Part shown: positions 45,305 through 53,488 of the stretch, piece by piece
Layout: every line of letters starts with the position of its first letter
Position numbering within the stretch: position 1 is the stretch's first letter
From: Arsenicicoccus dermatophilus
Lineage (GTDB): Bacteria; Actinomycetota; Actinomycetes; Actinomycetales; Dermatophilaceae
Direction: 5' to 3'
NCBI RefSeq assembly: GCF_022568795.1
Contig: NZ_JAKZHU010000001.1
Span: 434,001-498,000 of the forward strand
Length of the DNA stretch: 64,000 bases
The notes under the pieces: model-generated
What the model saw: only the letters and a program-made list of their open reading frames with translations
What the model was told of the DNA's origin: nothing
Databases searched by the model: none
Translations under genes and position numbers: made by a program

Positions 45305-46081
45305 TCAGTCCTCTACGGGCATGCGGTAGTCGAGGGCGCTGCGGTCGGCGCGCATGACGAAGGTGGTGACTTCGAACGGGCGATCTTGGTCGTCGTAGCC
45401 GGTGTGGGTGAGGTCGATGACGGGCACGCCGTCGGGGATGCGCAGGCCGGCGACCTCGTCGGGGGTGGGCATGCGGGAGGAGATCTCTTCGCGGATGGTG
45501 GTGATGGGGTGGCCTTTCTCTTCGAAACGGGCGTAGAGGGACCCCTTGCCCATCTGGGCTGAGTCCGCGATGGGGGTGCCTTCCACGATGCTCCACGGGG
45601 AGTAGGTGACACCGACCTGGATCGGTTCGTCGTCGGCGTAGTACCAGTTCTCGCGGCGCACGACGGTCTCGGTTTCGGGGTTGATGTCGAGGCGTTCGGC
45701 GACCTCGGGGATGGGTGTGATGCGGGTGATGCTGGTGCAGTCGACCCGGGGTATGCGGCCCTGGGCCTCGACCTCGGCCCGGAAGGGTGACTTGCCCGTG
45801 GACTCGCGCAGGGTGCGGGCGTAGCGGCGCTGCCCGAACCGCATCAGTGGTGGCTTGGGGCGCACGAAGACCCCGCGGCCGTGCTCGGCGGTAACCAGTC
45901 CCTCGTCCGCCAGGATGCGCACGGCCTCCCTCGCGGTGTTCCGCGCGACCCCGTGCGTCTCGGCGAGCGTGCGCTCGGACGGCAGCTTGTCACCCGGGGC
46001 AAGATCTCCGTGGGCGATGTCCTCGCGCAGGGCGCGGGCTAGGCGACGGCTTGCAGGCTCAGCGGGGGTCGGAGAGGTCAT
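45305..46081 (-). CDS. GntR/HutC-type repressor, KorSA-like
   Basis: A 258-residue regulator. The N-terminal winged helix (LPSERTLAETHGVARNTAREAVRILADEGLVTAEHGRGVFV) is followed by a UTRA ligand-binding domain (about 95-255, with RENWYYADDEPIQVGVTYSP and the final FEVTTFVMRADRSALDYRM). In pSAM2, KorSA represses the pra promoter and keeps the element integrated. Three palindromic sites lie in the divergent region next to its start, which supports the same job here. Confidence 0.9.
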   Translation of the reverse strand: MTSPTPAEPASRRLARALREDIAHGDLAPGDKLPSERTLAETHGVARNTAREAVRILADEGLVTAEHGRGVFVRPKPPLMRFGQRRYARTLRESTGKSPFRAEVEAQGRIPRVDCTSITRITPIPEVAERLDINPETETVVRRENWYYADDEPIQVGVTYSPWSIVEGTPIADSAQMGKGSLYARFEEKGHPITTIREEISSRMPTPDEVAGLRIPDGVPVIDLTHTGYDDQDRPFEVTTFVMRADRSALDYRMPVED

Positions 46082-46096
46082 GTCCCCATCCTACGA

Positions 46097-46171
46097 ACTG
46101 GCTTGCGCCAGCACTTGACAATCACTGGCTTAAGCCACTTGACTGTCCTCACCAACTGGCTCAAGCCAGTT
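46097..46171. promoter_or_regulatory. triple GntR operator with divergent promoters
   Basis: Three related palindromes occur: CTGGCTTGCGCCAG (46098-46111), TGGCTTAAGCCA (46126-46137) and AACTGGCTCAAGCCAGTT (46154-46171). TTGACA (46115-46120) and TTGACT (46139-46144) between them are likely -35 hexamers. This is the expected KorSA switch controlling the repressor gene and the transfer/replication operon. Confidence 0.8.
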
Positions 46172-46191
46172 CTGACGAGAGGACAGTCACG

Positions 46192-46626
46192 ATGGCTATG
46201 CAGAAGCGGATTCCGTTCGCGCACCACGCGGTGTTCCCGCACTCGGCGTTTCTGGTGGGTGAGGTGGTGGCGGTGGTGGACTTCAACGCCCCGGCACGGG
46301 CGGACGGCAGCAAGCCCCAGCAGACGGATCGGGACTCGGGCCTGCCGGTGTGGTCGGTGCAGGTGCTGGATGCGGATCCGGAGGCGGGGAAGAAGGACAA
46401 GACGGTGACGGTGAAGATCGTCGCCGCGCATCAGCCGGTGCCGCCGGTGAACGAGACGCCGTTCCCGTTCACGCCGGTGGAGTTCGTGGGCCTGACCGCG
46501 CTGCCCTATGTGGAGGAGACGGGGAATGGCCGGGCGCGGATCGCGTGGTCGTATCGGGCTGAGGGGATGGTCGCCCCCGGCCAGAGCAACAAGGTGCAGG
46601 CGCCGCGGAAGTCTGAGGCGGCCTGA
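46192..46626 (+). CDS. Pra-like replication/excision activator
   Basis: A 144-residue protein. The core (RDSGLPVWSVQVLDADPEAGKKDKTVTVKI, then FPFTPVEFVGLTALPYVEETGNGRARIAWSYRAEGM) is one found in AICEs next to traSA and often annotated as plasmid replication, integration and excision activator. It heads the rightward operon under the triple operator, as pra does in pSAM2. No DNA-binding motif is visible; an OB-like beta fold is plausible. Confidence 0.65.
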   Translation: MAMQKRIPFAHHAVFPHSAFLVGEVVAVVDFNAPARADGSKPQQTDRDSGLPVWSVQVLDADPEAGKKDKTVTVKIVAAHQPVPPVNETPFPFTPVEFVGLTALPYVEETGNGRARIAWSYRAEGMVAPGQSNKVQAPRKSEAA

Positions 46627-46628
46627 CC

Positions 46629-48449
46629 ATGACCACCACGGCTTCTACCTCAGACACCACCCCACCCCCGACCACCCCGGCCCCCGCGACGGTCGCGTCG
46701 ACAGCCTCGGCTGCCACGCCGGTCCTGTCTCCGGTCCTGTCTCCGGTCACGTCCACGACCACGGTCGTCGTCTCGTCTGCGGGCCAGTCGAGGGGCCGGA
46801 TCGCAGGTCTCGCGCGGGAGGTGGGCCCGGCCCTGGCCACGACGGTCCGTGCCGTGCTCGTCGGTGCGTGGTGGGTGCTGCGGTGGTGTTGGCGGCACAA
46901 GCGCCCCACCGCGGCCCTCGCTGTCGCGGGGGTGGTGGCGTGGGTAGCAGGCGGCACCCGCCTCCTGGCCCTCGTCCTCCTCGCCGTCGTGGTCCCGGCT
47001 GGGGTGGGGGTGTGGTGGCGGGAGACAGACCCCGTCGCCTATGAGCGGTGGTGTGCGGGCCCCTGGCGACGGGTCTGCTTGTCGTGGTGGTGGCGCCGGT
47101 CCTGGCCGGGCATGAGCCAGGTCCTCGACCTCGGCCGGGAACACACCACCACGGCCAAGGACGGCGACCCCGTCACGGTGTGGCGCCCCGCCCGCGCCCG
47201 GGTGAAGACCACCTCCACGACCCTGCACGTCCGGGTGCGGGTCCCCGCAGGAAAGACCGCCGCTCACGTGCTCGCTCAGGCGGAGGCGGTCGCGGCCATG
47301 GCAGGCGCCTCCTCCGTCCGCGCCGAGAAGGCCTCCCCGAGCGTCGCGGTGTGGCACCTGTGCATGGTCCGCGTCCTGGACACCCCCCGCCCCTCGACGC
47401 CCCCGACCAGCGCACGCGGCCCCGTCGTCCTCGGGCGGCGTGAGGACGGGACGGATCTGACATGGGACCCCTGGACCGATGCGCACATCGGGTTGCAGGG
47501 CCAGACCCGCGGCGGGAAGTCCCACGGCGTCCAAACCCTCCTCGCCGGGGTGTCCATGCGCACCGACGTCGTGGTCACCGGCTGCGACCCCTCCGGCATC
47601 CTCCTGGGCCCCTGGACCAACGGTCGGGGTGGGGCGTGGATCGCCACCGGCACCCGCGACATGACTCAGCATGCCGCGGTCCTGACCGCCCTCGTCACCG
47701 AGATGGACCACCGCATCGCCACCCTCACCCAGGCGGGGGTGGACAAGCTCACCCGGTTCACGGCCGCGACGCCGGTCCTGGTCGTCGTCCTGGAGGAATA
47801 CCCCGGCCTGCTCGCCGCGGCCCGCAGCGACGACGACACCACCGGCCGCAAGGCCGGCGACCGCATCACACCCGTCATCGAACGGCAGGTCGGACGCCTT
47901 GTCCGGGAGGGCGCGAAGGTCGGGGTGCGGGTGGTGGTGCTCGCGCAGCGGATGAGCGCGAAGACCCTGGACACCGACGACCGCGCCAACCTACCCACCC
48001 GCATCACCCTGCGCTGTGACTCCACCGACAGCATCCGCATGCTCCACGACGGCACCGACGTCGACCCCGCCGACGTCCGCGCCTTCCCACCCGGCGTCGC
48101 CCTGGTAGAGACCCCCGGCCACCCCCTCACCCGGGCACGCCTCGACGCCACCACCTACGCGACGTACCTGCGCCGCGTCGAGGACGGCACCCACGCCACC
48201 AACACCACCCCCAGCGCCTGGCAAGCCCCCGCCCTCGCCGCCACCCACGACGTCACCCGCGTGTCCGCACACGTCCACGAACCCGGCGCGTCACTCGTCG
48301 AAGGCACCCCCACCCCCAAGAACCGACGCACCCGCACCACCAAGACCACTACCACCGACACCAGCACGAGTCCCGTGACCGACGCGGGAACCATCGACAT
48401 GACCTCCAGCAGCAGCACGGTCCCGAAGGAGGAGGGAGAAGCCGCATGA
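46629..48449 (+). CDS. FtsK/SpoIIIE-type DNA translocase, TraSA-like
   Basis: A 606-residue conjugation motor. The first 50 residues are Thr/Pro-rich, followed by a membrane anchor (about 96-130, AALAVAGVVAWVAGG, LLALVLLAVVVPAGVGVWW). The ATPase core has Walker A GLQGQTRGGKSHGVQTLL and Walker B VLVVVLEEYPGLLA, then RIDRKAGDRI-type helices and VVVLAQRMSAKTLDTDDRANLPTRI. The C-terminal tail is Thr/Lys-rich. In Streptomyces these proteins alone move double-stranded DNA between mycelia or cells. Start is 2 bases after the Pra-like gene; the end overlaps whiB by 4 bases. Confidence 0.92.
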   Translation: MTTTASTSDTTPPPTTPAPATVASTASAATPVLSPVLSPVTSTTTVVVSSAGQSRGRIAGLAREVGPALATTVRAVLVGAWWVLRWCWRHKRPTAALAVAGVVAWVAGGTRLLALVLLAVVVPAGVGVWWRETDPVAYERWCAGPWRRVCLSWWWRRSWPGMSQVLDLGREHTTTAKDGDPVTVWRPARARVKTTSTTLHVRVRVPAGKTAAHVLAQAEAVAAMAGASSVRAEKASPSVAVWHLCMVRVLDTPRPSTPPTSARGPVVLGRREDGTDLTWDPWTDAHIGLQGQTRGGKSHGVQTLLAGVSMRTDVVVTGCDPSGILLGPWTNGRGGAWIATGTRDMTQHAAVLTALVTEMDHRIATLTQAGVDKLTRFTAATPVLVVVLEEYPGLLAAARSDDDTTGRKAGDRITPVIERQVGRLVREGAKVGVRVVVLAQRMSAKTLDTDDRANLPTRITLRCDSTDSIRMLHDGTDVDPADVRAFPPGVALVETPGHPLTRARLDATTYATYLRRVEDGTHATNTTPSAWQAPALAATHDVTRVSAHVHEPGASLVEGTPTPKNRRTRTTKTTTTDTSTSPVTDAGTIDMTSSSSTVPKEEGEAA

Positions 48450-48808
48450 CCACCCACGACACGCCCTGGGCCGCTTCTGCTGCGTGTGCTACTCGCCTGG
48501 ACCTGCCCTGGCTGAGCGACCACGCCGACACCACTCCCTGGGACGCGGAGGCCATGCGGGGCGTGTGCGCGGCCTGCCCGGTCGTGCTCGACTGCCTCGC
48601 TGCCGTTCACGCCCTCGACATCACCGGCGGCTGGTGGGCCGGTGCCGACCGCGACCCCCACGCGCATACCGCCGACACCGCCCCCGCCTGGGCCACCCAC
48701 ACCCCCGACCAGCCCGTGGCCGGGACGGCGTGGGAGCCCATCACCACCCGCCGCGGTCGCGTGGTCGGCGCTCAGGGCGCCATGCCCCTGCTCGGGAGGG
48801 CGGCGTGA
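48446..48808 (+). CDS. WhiB-family iron-sulfur transcription factor carried by the element
   Basis: A 120-residue Wbl protein. The four cluster-binding Cys residues are seen (one in AACATRL, three in CAACPVVLDC), followed by the glycine-rich turn TGGWWAG, equivalent to the family's GVWGG motif. The C-terminus carries a basic patch (TTRRGRVVG). It overlaps traSA by ATGA and repSA by GTGA. Wbl proteins bind sigma-A and sense redox state or NO; one encoded inside an AICE may tie transfer to host physiology (inference). Confidence 0.9.
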   Translation: MTTHDTPWAASAACATRLDLPWLSDHADTTPWDAEAMRGVCAACPVVLDCLAAVHALDITGGWWAGADRDPHAHTADTAPAWATHTPDQPVAGTAWEPITTRRGRVVGAQGAMPLLGRAA

Positions 48809-50403
48809 GCGTGGTGGACAGCCACAGTGGCGCACCCACCCGCACCCCAGGAAAGACCGGCGCGTCGTCGTTCGGGTCGTTTCCGGGGTTCGGGGAGGGT
48901 GCACCGCTGGACCTGCCCACCACCCCCGCCGTTGTCTCATCCCTCGTCTCCCGGTTCGCCGACGGCACCCACGACGCCCTCGCCGACGCCATCGCCTCCG
49001 TCGGCAACTGCACCCACCCCATCCGCCTCACCGGCCACTCCACCACCGTGGATGCCAAGACGGGTGAGGTCCTGTCCACCTTCTCCTCCGCGCAGGCGCC
49101 TCTGGGTGAGGTGCTGATCCCGTGCGGGAACCGCCGCGCCCACATCTGCCCCGCCTGCAGCCGCGTCTACGCCCGCGACACCTTCGAGCTCATCCGCGCC
49201 GGCATCACCGGCGGCAAGACCATCCCCGCCGCTGTCGCCACCGCGCCCCTGCTGTTCGTGACGTTCACCGCGCCCTCCTTCGGACTTGTTCACGGCACCC
49301 GACCCGACAACGCCAAGTGCCGACCCCGCTCCGGTGATCGGGTGGAGCGCTGCCCCCACGGCGTTCGCCTCGCCTGCAACCGGGTCCACCACGACGACGA
49401 CCCGGTGGTGGGGTCCCCGTTGTGCTGGGACTGCTACGACTGGACCACAGCCCTCGTCTGGCAATGGTGGGCCCCCGAACTCTGGCGCCGCACCACCATC
49501 ACCATCCGCCGCCACCTCGCCGCCCACCTCGGCACCACCCCGTCACGATTGCGGGAGGTGGCATCCCTGCAGTTCGCCAAGGTCGCCGAGTACCAGACCC
49601 GCGGCGCCATCCACTTCCACGCCCTCATCCGCCTCGACGGACCAGAAGGCCCCGGCACACCAGCACCCATCGACGGCGACACTCTCGCCACCCTCATCAC
49701 CACCGCCGCAAGAGCAGTCACCTGCCCAGCCCCGGCCGCCGCCGACTGGGACACACCCCGCACCCTCGCCTGGGGACGCCAGATCGACGTCAAGACCATC
49801 ACCACCGGCCCACATCACCTGCGCACGTCGGACGACCTGTCCCCCGAGCAGGTCGCCGGGTACCTCGCCAAGTACGCCACTAAGGACGCCACCGACCTCC
49901 GCACCGACGCCCACCGACCCCACCTCGCGAAGTTGGCCGCCCACGCACGTCACCTGGGCCTGCTGGCCGCCGTCCGGGACGGCCGCCGCGCCCGCGGCAA
50001 GACCCCCACCGCCGGGGGCGTGGACCCCAAGACGGGCCGCGACGTGTACGCGCTCCTGGGGAAGTGGGCCCACATGCTCGGCTTCCGCGGCCACTTCGCC
50101 ACCAAGAGCCGCACCTACTCCGTCACCCTCGGCAAGCTCCGCCGAGCACGCCAGCGATTCCAACGCCTCGCAGCCCAAGCAGCCCGTGAAGGCCGGCCCC
50201 TGGACACCCGCGACCTCGAAGCGCGATTGCTGGCCGATGACGAGGACGAGACGACGTTGGTGATCGGGTCCTGGACCTACGCGGGCACCGGCTGGCCACG
50301 CCCCGGCGACGCCGCCCTCGCCACCGCCGCAGCCACCCGCGCCCGCGAATACCACCAATGGCGCGCCCAACAGCGCCGATCACTCCCTACCCCTGCTCGA
50401 TGA
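48805..50403 (+). CDS. rolling-circle replication initiator, RepSA-like
   Basis: A 532-residue initiator. Cys-rich zinc-binding elements come first (CGNRRAHICPACSRVYARDT, RCPHGVRLACNRVH, PLCWDCYDW), then the HUH motif RGAIHFHALIRL and the catalytic Tyr in EQVAGYLAKYATKDA. This layout is that of pSAM2 RepSA and related Rep proteins that nick the double-strand origin. It begins with GTG overlapping the whiB stop. Downstream, the excisionase gene follows after 12 bases. Confidence 0.9.
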   Translation: MSVVDSHSGAPTRTPGKTGASSFGSFPGFGEGAPLDLPTTPAVVSSLVSRFADGTHDALADAIASVGNCTHPIRLTGHSTTVDAKTGEVLSTFSSAQAPLGEVLIPCGNRRAHICPACSRVYARDTFELIRAGITGGKTIPAAVATAPLLFVTFTAPSFGLVHGTRPDNAKCRPRSGDRVERCPHGVRLACNRVHHDDDPVVGSPLCWDCYDWTTALVWQWWAPELWRRTTITIRRHLAAHLGTTPSRLREVASLQFAKVAEYQTRGAIHFHALIRLDGPEGPGTPAPIDGDTLATLITTAARAVTCPAPAAADWDTPRTLAWGRQIDVKTITTGPHHLRTSDDLSPEQVAGYLAKYATKDATDLRTDAHRPHLAKLAAHARHLGLLAAVRDGRRARGKTPTAGGVDPKTGRDVYALLGKWAHMLGFRGHFATKSRTYSVTLGKLRRARQRFQRLAAQAAREGRPLDTRDLEARLLADDEDETTLVIGSWTYAGTGWPRPGDAALATAAATRAREYHQWRAQQRRSLPTPAR

Positions 50404-50415
50404 AGAGGACGAAGA

Positions 50416-50595
50416 ATGGACGACAACCGCATCTACCGCGTGGCTGAGGTCGCTGCCTACCTGGGCGTCAGCCGTTCCAAGGTCTATGAGCTCGTGCGCT
50501 CGGGGCGTCTGCCCTCGGTGAAGATCGATGGTGTTCGCCGCGTGCGCGGCGCCGACGTGATGGCGTTCATCGAGCGCCACGTGGTGGCGGCGTGA
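50416..50595 (+). CDS. xis: excisionase, XisSA-like
   Basis: A 59-residue helix-turn-helix protein of the excisionase/HTH_17 group: MDDNRIYRVAEVAAYLGVSR, then SKVYELVRSGRLPSVKIDG and RRVRGADVMAFIERHVVAA. It has a GAAGA-type ribosome site and its TGA overlaps the GTG of the integrase (GTGA), as in pSAM2, where xis and int are co-expressed. It should direct the integrase to excision rather than insertion. Confidence 0.92.
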   Translation: MDDNRIYRVAEVAAYLGVSRSKVYELVRSGRLPSVKIDGVRRVRGADVMAFIERHVVAA

Positions 50596-51776
50596 CGGCC
50601 GAGAAGCCGGCGCCGCGCTTGCGCGACGGGGTGATCCGGCGCGGCAACACCTGGTCGTACGTGCTGCGCGTCACTGACGCCAACGGGGTGAGCAAGCCTC
50701 GGTGGACGGGAGGTTTTCCCACGGAGGCGGCGGCCAAGGCTGCCCGGGATCAGGCTCGTGTCGCCAACGCGCGGGGTGAGTTCGTGCTCCGTAACGGTGT
50801 CACGGTGGGGGAGTACCTGCGGGCGTGGCTCGACGGTCATGCCTTGGAGGTCAAGCCGCGCACCCGCGCAGGTTATGCGCAGATCATCAACTCGTACGTG
50901 GTGCCTCGCATCGGTCACCTGCGCCTGCAGGACGTGCGCCCGGCGACCCTCAGCGGGCTGTACCGCACGCTGCTGGACGAGGGCGGCAAGGGTGGTCGGC
51001 CTCTGTCGCCGCGCACGGTGGAGTACACGCACGCGGTGCTGCGCAAGGCCTTTCGTGACGCGGTGGTCACTGATCAGGTCATCCCGACCAACCCGGCAGA
51101 GCGGGCCAAGCGGCCTCGCAAGGTGTCGGCGCCTCCGAACGACGACATGTGGAACGCCAATGACCTCGCGGCCTTCCTCGTGACCGCGTCCGAGCACCGG
51201 CTGCACGCCTTCTACCGGCTCGCGGCGTACACGGGCGCGCGGCGCGGGGAGTTGCTGCACCTGCGCTGGCGGGACGTGGACCTCGGCCCGGCACCGTCCA
51301 TCCGCATCCGAGGCACGGTCGGCGTGGTCGACGGCAGGCGGGTCGAGGGGTCGACCAAGGGCGGGCGGGAGCGCACGGTGAGCATCGACGAGGGGACGGT
51401 GGCGGTTCTGCGCGAGCACCGGCGTCGCCAGGAGGCTGACCGCGCTCTGGCCGGTGACTCGTGGATCGCTGGTGACCTGGTGTTCCGGATGGATATCGGC
51501 GCGCCCCTGTTCCCGGACACGCCGACGGCGTTGTTCGCCAAGCTGATTCGCAGGCACAACGACGCTCACCCGGACGCGCCGTTGCCTCCGCTGCGGCTGC
51601 ACGACCTGCGTCATCTGCACGCGACCTTGCTGCTGCGTGCGGGCCAGCCGGTGCACGTCGTGTCCGCCCGTCTGGGTCACGCCGATCCCTCGATCACCCT
51701 GCGGGTCTACGCGCACGTCCTCGCGGACCAGGCCGCCGGTGCCGCGGATGCCTTCGCGCAGGCGATGGGGGAGTGA
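50592..51776 (+). CDS. int: tyrosine recombinase integrase, IntSA-like
   Basis: A 394-residue site-specific recombinase. The N-terminal arm-binding (about 1-60) and SAM-like core-binding domains (about 70-170, TVGEYLRAWLDGHALEVKPRTRAGYAQIINSYVVPRIG) precede the catalytic domain. That domain has Arg in AYTGARRGELLHL, the H-x-x-R box in RLHDLRHLHATLLLRAG, His in SARLGHADPSIT and the nucleophile in LRVYAHVLAD. All catalytic residues are present. Its stop is 87 bases before attR in the tRNA-Phe gene, the normal AICE arrangement. Confidence 0.95.
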   Translation: MTAEKPAPRLRDGVIRRGNTWSYVLRVTDANGVSKPRWTGGFPTEAAAKAARDQARVANARGEFVLRNGVTVGEYLRAWLDGHALEVKPRTRAGYAQIINSYVVPRIGHLRLQDVRPATLSGLYRTLLDEGGKGGRPLSPRTVEYTHAVLRKAFRDAVVTDQVIPTNPAERAKRPRKVSAPPNDDMWNANDLAAFLVTASEHRLHAFYRLAAYTGARRGELLHLRWRDVDLGPAPSIRIRGTVGVVDGRRVEGSTKGGRERTVSIDEGTVAVLREHRRRQEADRALAGDSWIAGDLVFRMDIGAPLFPDTPTALFAKLIRRHNDAHPDAPLPPLRLHDLRHLHATLLLRAGQPVHVVSARLGHADPSITLRVYAHVLADQAAGAADAFAQAMGE

Positions 51777-51782
51777 GAGCCG

Positions 51783-51803
51783 TGTTAGCACAGCCGTTAG
51801 CAG
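51783..51803. promoter_or_regulatory. paired GTTAGCA repeats, probable arm sites (right)
   Basis: GTTAGCAC and GTTAGCAG lie between the integrase stop and attR, mirroring the pair at the left end of the element. Confidence 0.5.
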
Positions 51804-51823
51804 TCCGGTCCCGGGGACGACGA

Positions 51824-51858
51824 AACCCCAGCGTCAGCATGGGGGCTGACCTGGGGTT
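51824..51858 (+). terminator. terminator after the integrase gene
   Basis: AACCCCAG and GTCAG pair with CTGAC and CTGGGGTT. It separates the rightward integrase operon from the leftward tRNA operon. Confidence 0.65.
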
Positions 51859-51863
51859 CTGGG

Positions 51864-51909
51864 TGGTGGCCAGGGGCGGGGTCGAACCGCCGACCTTCCG
51901 ATTTTCAGT
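51864..51909. repeat. attR within tRNA-Phe
   Basis: Identical over 46 bases to the left copy at 41361-41406; insertion restored an intact tRNA at this end. Confidence 0.9.
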
Positions 51910-51940
51910 CGGACGCTCGTACCAACTGAGCTACCTGGCC
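51864..51940 (-). tRNA. tRNA-Phe (GAA)
   Basis: A complete cloverleaf: acceptor GGCCAGG paired with CCTGGCC, discriminator A and an encoded CCA. The anticodon loop is CTGAAAA, giving GAA. The T arm has GTTCGAC. Its 3' half is the target of the AICE integrase. It is the last of three leftward tRNA genes. Confidence 0.95.
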
Positions 51941-51964
51941 TCGCAACATCCTCAGATATCGCGA

Positions 51965-51986
51965 AGTCTCTCCCGAAGGAGAGACT
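51965..51986. repeat. hairpin between tRNA-Asp and tRNA-Phe
   Basis: AGTCTCTCC and GGAGAGACT pair perfectly with a CGAA tetraloop, directly after the CCA of tRNA-Asp. It may guide processing of the tRNA transcript or end part of it. Confidence 0.5.
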
Positions 51987-52062
51987 GGCGACCCCGACCG
52001 GGCTCGAACCGGCGACCTCCGCCGTGACAGGGCGGCGCGCTAACCAACTGCGCTACGGGGCC
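51986..52062 (-). tRNA. tRNA-Asp (GTC)
   Basis: Acceptor GGCCCCG pairs with CGGGGTC, discriminator G, encoded CCA. The anticodon loop CTGTCAC gives GTC. D and T arms (GGTTCGAGCC) are regular. Confidence 0.95.
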
Positions 52063-52138
52063 AAAAGAGGGGTCTCACCTCAGCACTCGAATCCGAGTGG
52101 TTGGCCGTGACCAACTCTCCAGATCCTACATGCTCCAG

Positions 52139-52211
52139 CATCCCCAACGGGATTCGAACCCGTGCTACCGCCGTGAAAGGGCGGGGTCCTAGGCCGCTAG
52201 ACGATGGGGAC
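52139..52211 (-). tRNA. tRNA-Glu (TTC)
   Basis: Starts GTCCCCATCGTCTAG, typical for tRNA-Glu. The anticodon loop CTTTCAC gives TTC and the T arm holds GGTTCGAATCC. The first acceptor pair is G-U and no CCA is encoded. Confidence 0.93.
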
Positions 52212-52326
52212 CGAGTTCTCGTCGGGCCCGACTGCCAGCGCTCCAGTAGCTCGTGCCCGTCGAGGACTTGGAAAGCATAGGGGACATTCCGCGGGAACTC
52301 CTAATCGACCCCGTCAGGGGGCTCGA

Positions 52327-53422
52327 TCAGCCCCGAGCGGCCCACTCCAGCAGGCGATCTCGCGGCCAGGTCGTGACGATTCGCTCCGCCGGGACCCCCA
52401 GGTGCCAGGCACGCTCGGCCCCCAGCTGCTGGAGGTCGAGCTGGCCCGGGGCGTGCGCGTCGGTGTCGATGGCGAACAGGCAGCCGGTCCAGCGCCAGGG
52501 CGATCAGGTCGTCCGGCGGGTCCTGGCGCTCCGGACGGGAGTTGATCTCCACGGCCACGTCGTGGGCCGCGCAGGCCTCGAAGACCGCACGGGCGTCGAA
52601 CTGCGACTGGGGCCGGGTGCCACGCCCTCCCATGACCAGCCGGCCGGTGCAGTGGCCGAGGACGTCGGTGTGCGGGTTGCTGACGGCTGCGACCATCCGA
52701 CGGGTCATGGCGGCAGCGTCCATCCGCAGCATGGAGTGGACCGAGGCGACCACGACGTCGAGCTCGGCGAGCAGGTCCGGCTCCTGGTCCAGCGAGCCGT
52801 CGTCGAGGATGTCCACCTCGATCCCGGAGAGCAGCCGGAAGCCGTCGGGGACGATCTCGTTGACGGCGGCGACCACGCCCAGCTGTCGTCGCAGCCGCTC
52901 GGGCGACAGTCCGTTCGCGACCTTGAGGCGGGGCGAGTGGTCGGTGAGCACCTGGTACTCCCGGCCCAGCTCGACGGCGGTCATGACCATCTCGTCGATG
53001 GGAGAGCCGCCGTCGGACCAGTCGCTGTGGCTGTGCAGGTCGCCCCGCAGCTGCGCGACCAGCTCGGCGCCGTCCCGGGCGAGCGGGGCCGACTCCCGCG
53101 CCTCCAGGTCGGTGAGGTATGCCGGGACCTCGCCCCGCAGGACTGCCAGCGTGATGGCCTCGCTGCCCCTGCCGACGCCGGGCAGCTGCTGCAGGCTGCC
53201 GGCGCGGGCCTGGTCGGCCAGCTCCTCGTCGGTCAGGGCCCCGATCGTGGCGGCGGCGCCGCGGAAGGCCTTGATCCGGTAGCTCGACCCCAGCGCCCGC
53301 TCCAGCAGGAACGCGATCCGTCGCAGGATCAGCACGACCCCGGCGACGTCCGGCGTGGCCGGGCCCAGGGGATCGAGGGAAGCCGAGCCGTGGCGGGTGG
53401 GACGGGCGTCCTGGGTCGTCAT
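52327..53422 (-). pseudogene. PHP-domain phosphoesterase, frameshifted near the 3' end
   Basis: An N-terminal helix-hairpin-helix region comes first ([42 protein letters not shown]), then a PHP domain with [13 protein letters not shown] (metal ligands HxH), [28 protein letters not shown] and [11 protein letters not shown], and [15 protein letters not shown]. This design is that of stand-alone PolX-like PHP proteins. After IALALD the frame runs into Arg-rich sequence. Adding two bases (GACCGGC to GACGCCGGC) restores [20 protein letters not shown], with the last metal ligands, and a normal end (RLLEWAARG) at a stop at 52327-52329. So a 2-base deletion is likely. It is divergent from sdaA. Confidence 0.85.
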
Positions 53423-53488
53423 ACGGCCATGGTGGCAGCCGAGGGGGTGGCTTGGAGCTTGTCGCGCAGGTCACATACCGTTCGTGGC

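Larger units (their letters stand above)
41364..51909. mobile_element. pSAM2-type actinomycete integrative and conjugative element (AICE) in tRNA-Phe
   Basis: Flanked by direct repeats of the tRNA-Phe 3' half, this 10.5-kb element carries the complete AICE set in order: GntR repressor (KorSA-like), Pra-like activator, FtsK-like TraSA, WhiB, RepSA-like HUH initiator, excisionase and tyrosine integrase next to attR. AICEs excise, replicate by rolling circle, and pass as double-stranded DNA through TraSA hexamers. The left 3.5 kb is cargo with much lower GC content (AAA ATPase, DUF2325-like protein), plus a GNAT gene. All core genes are intact, so the element may still be mobile. Confidence 0.9.
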
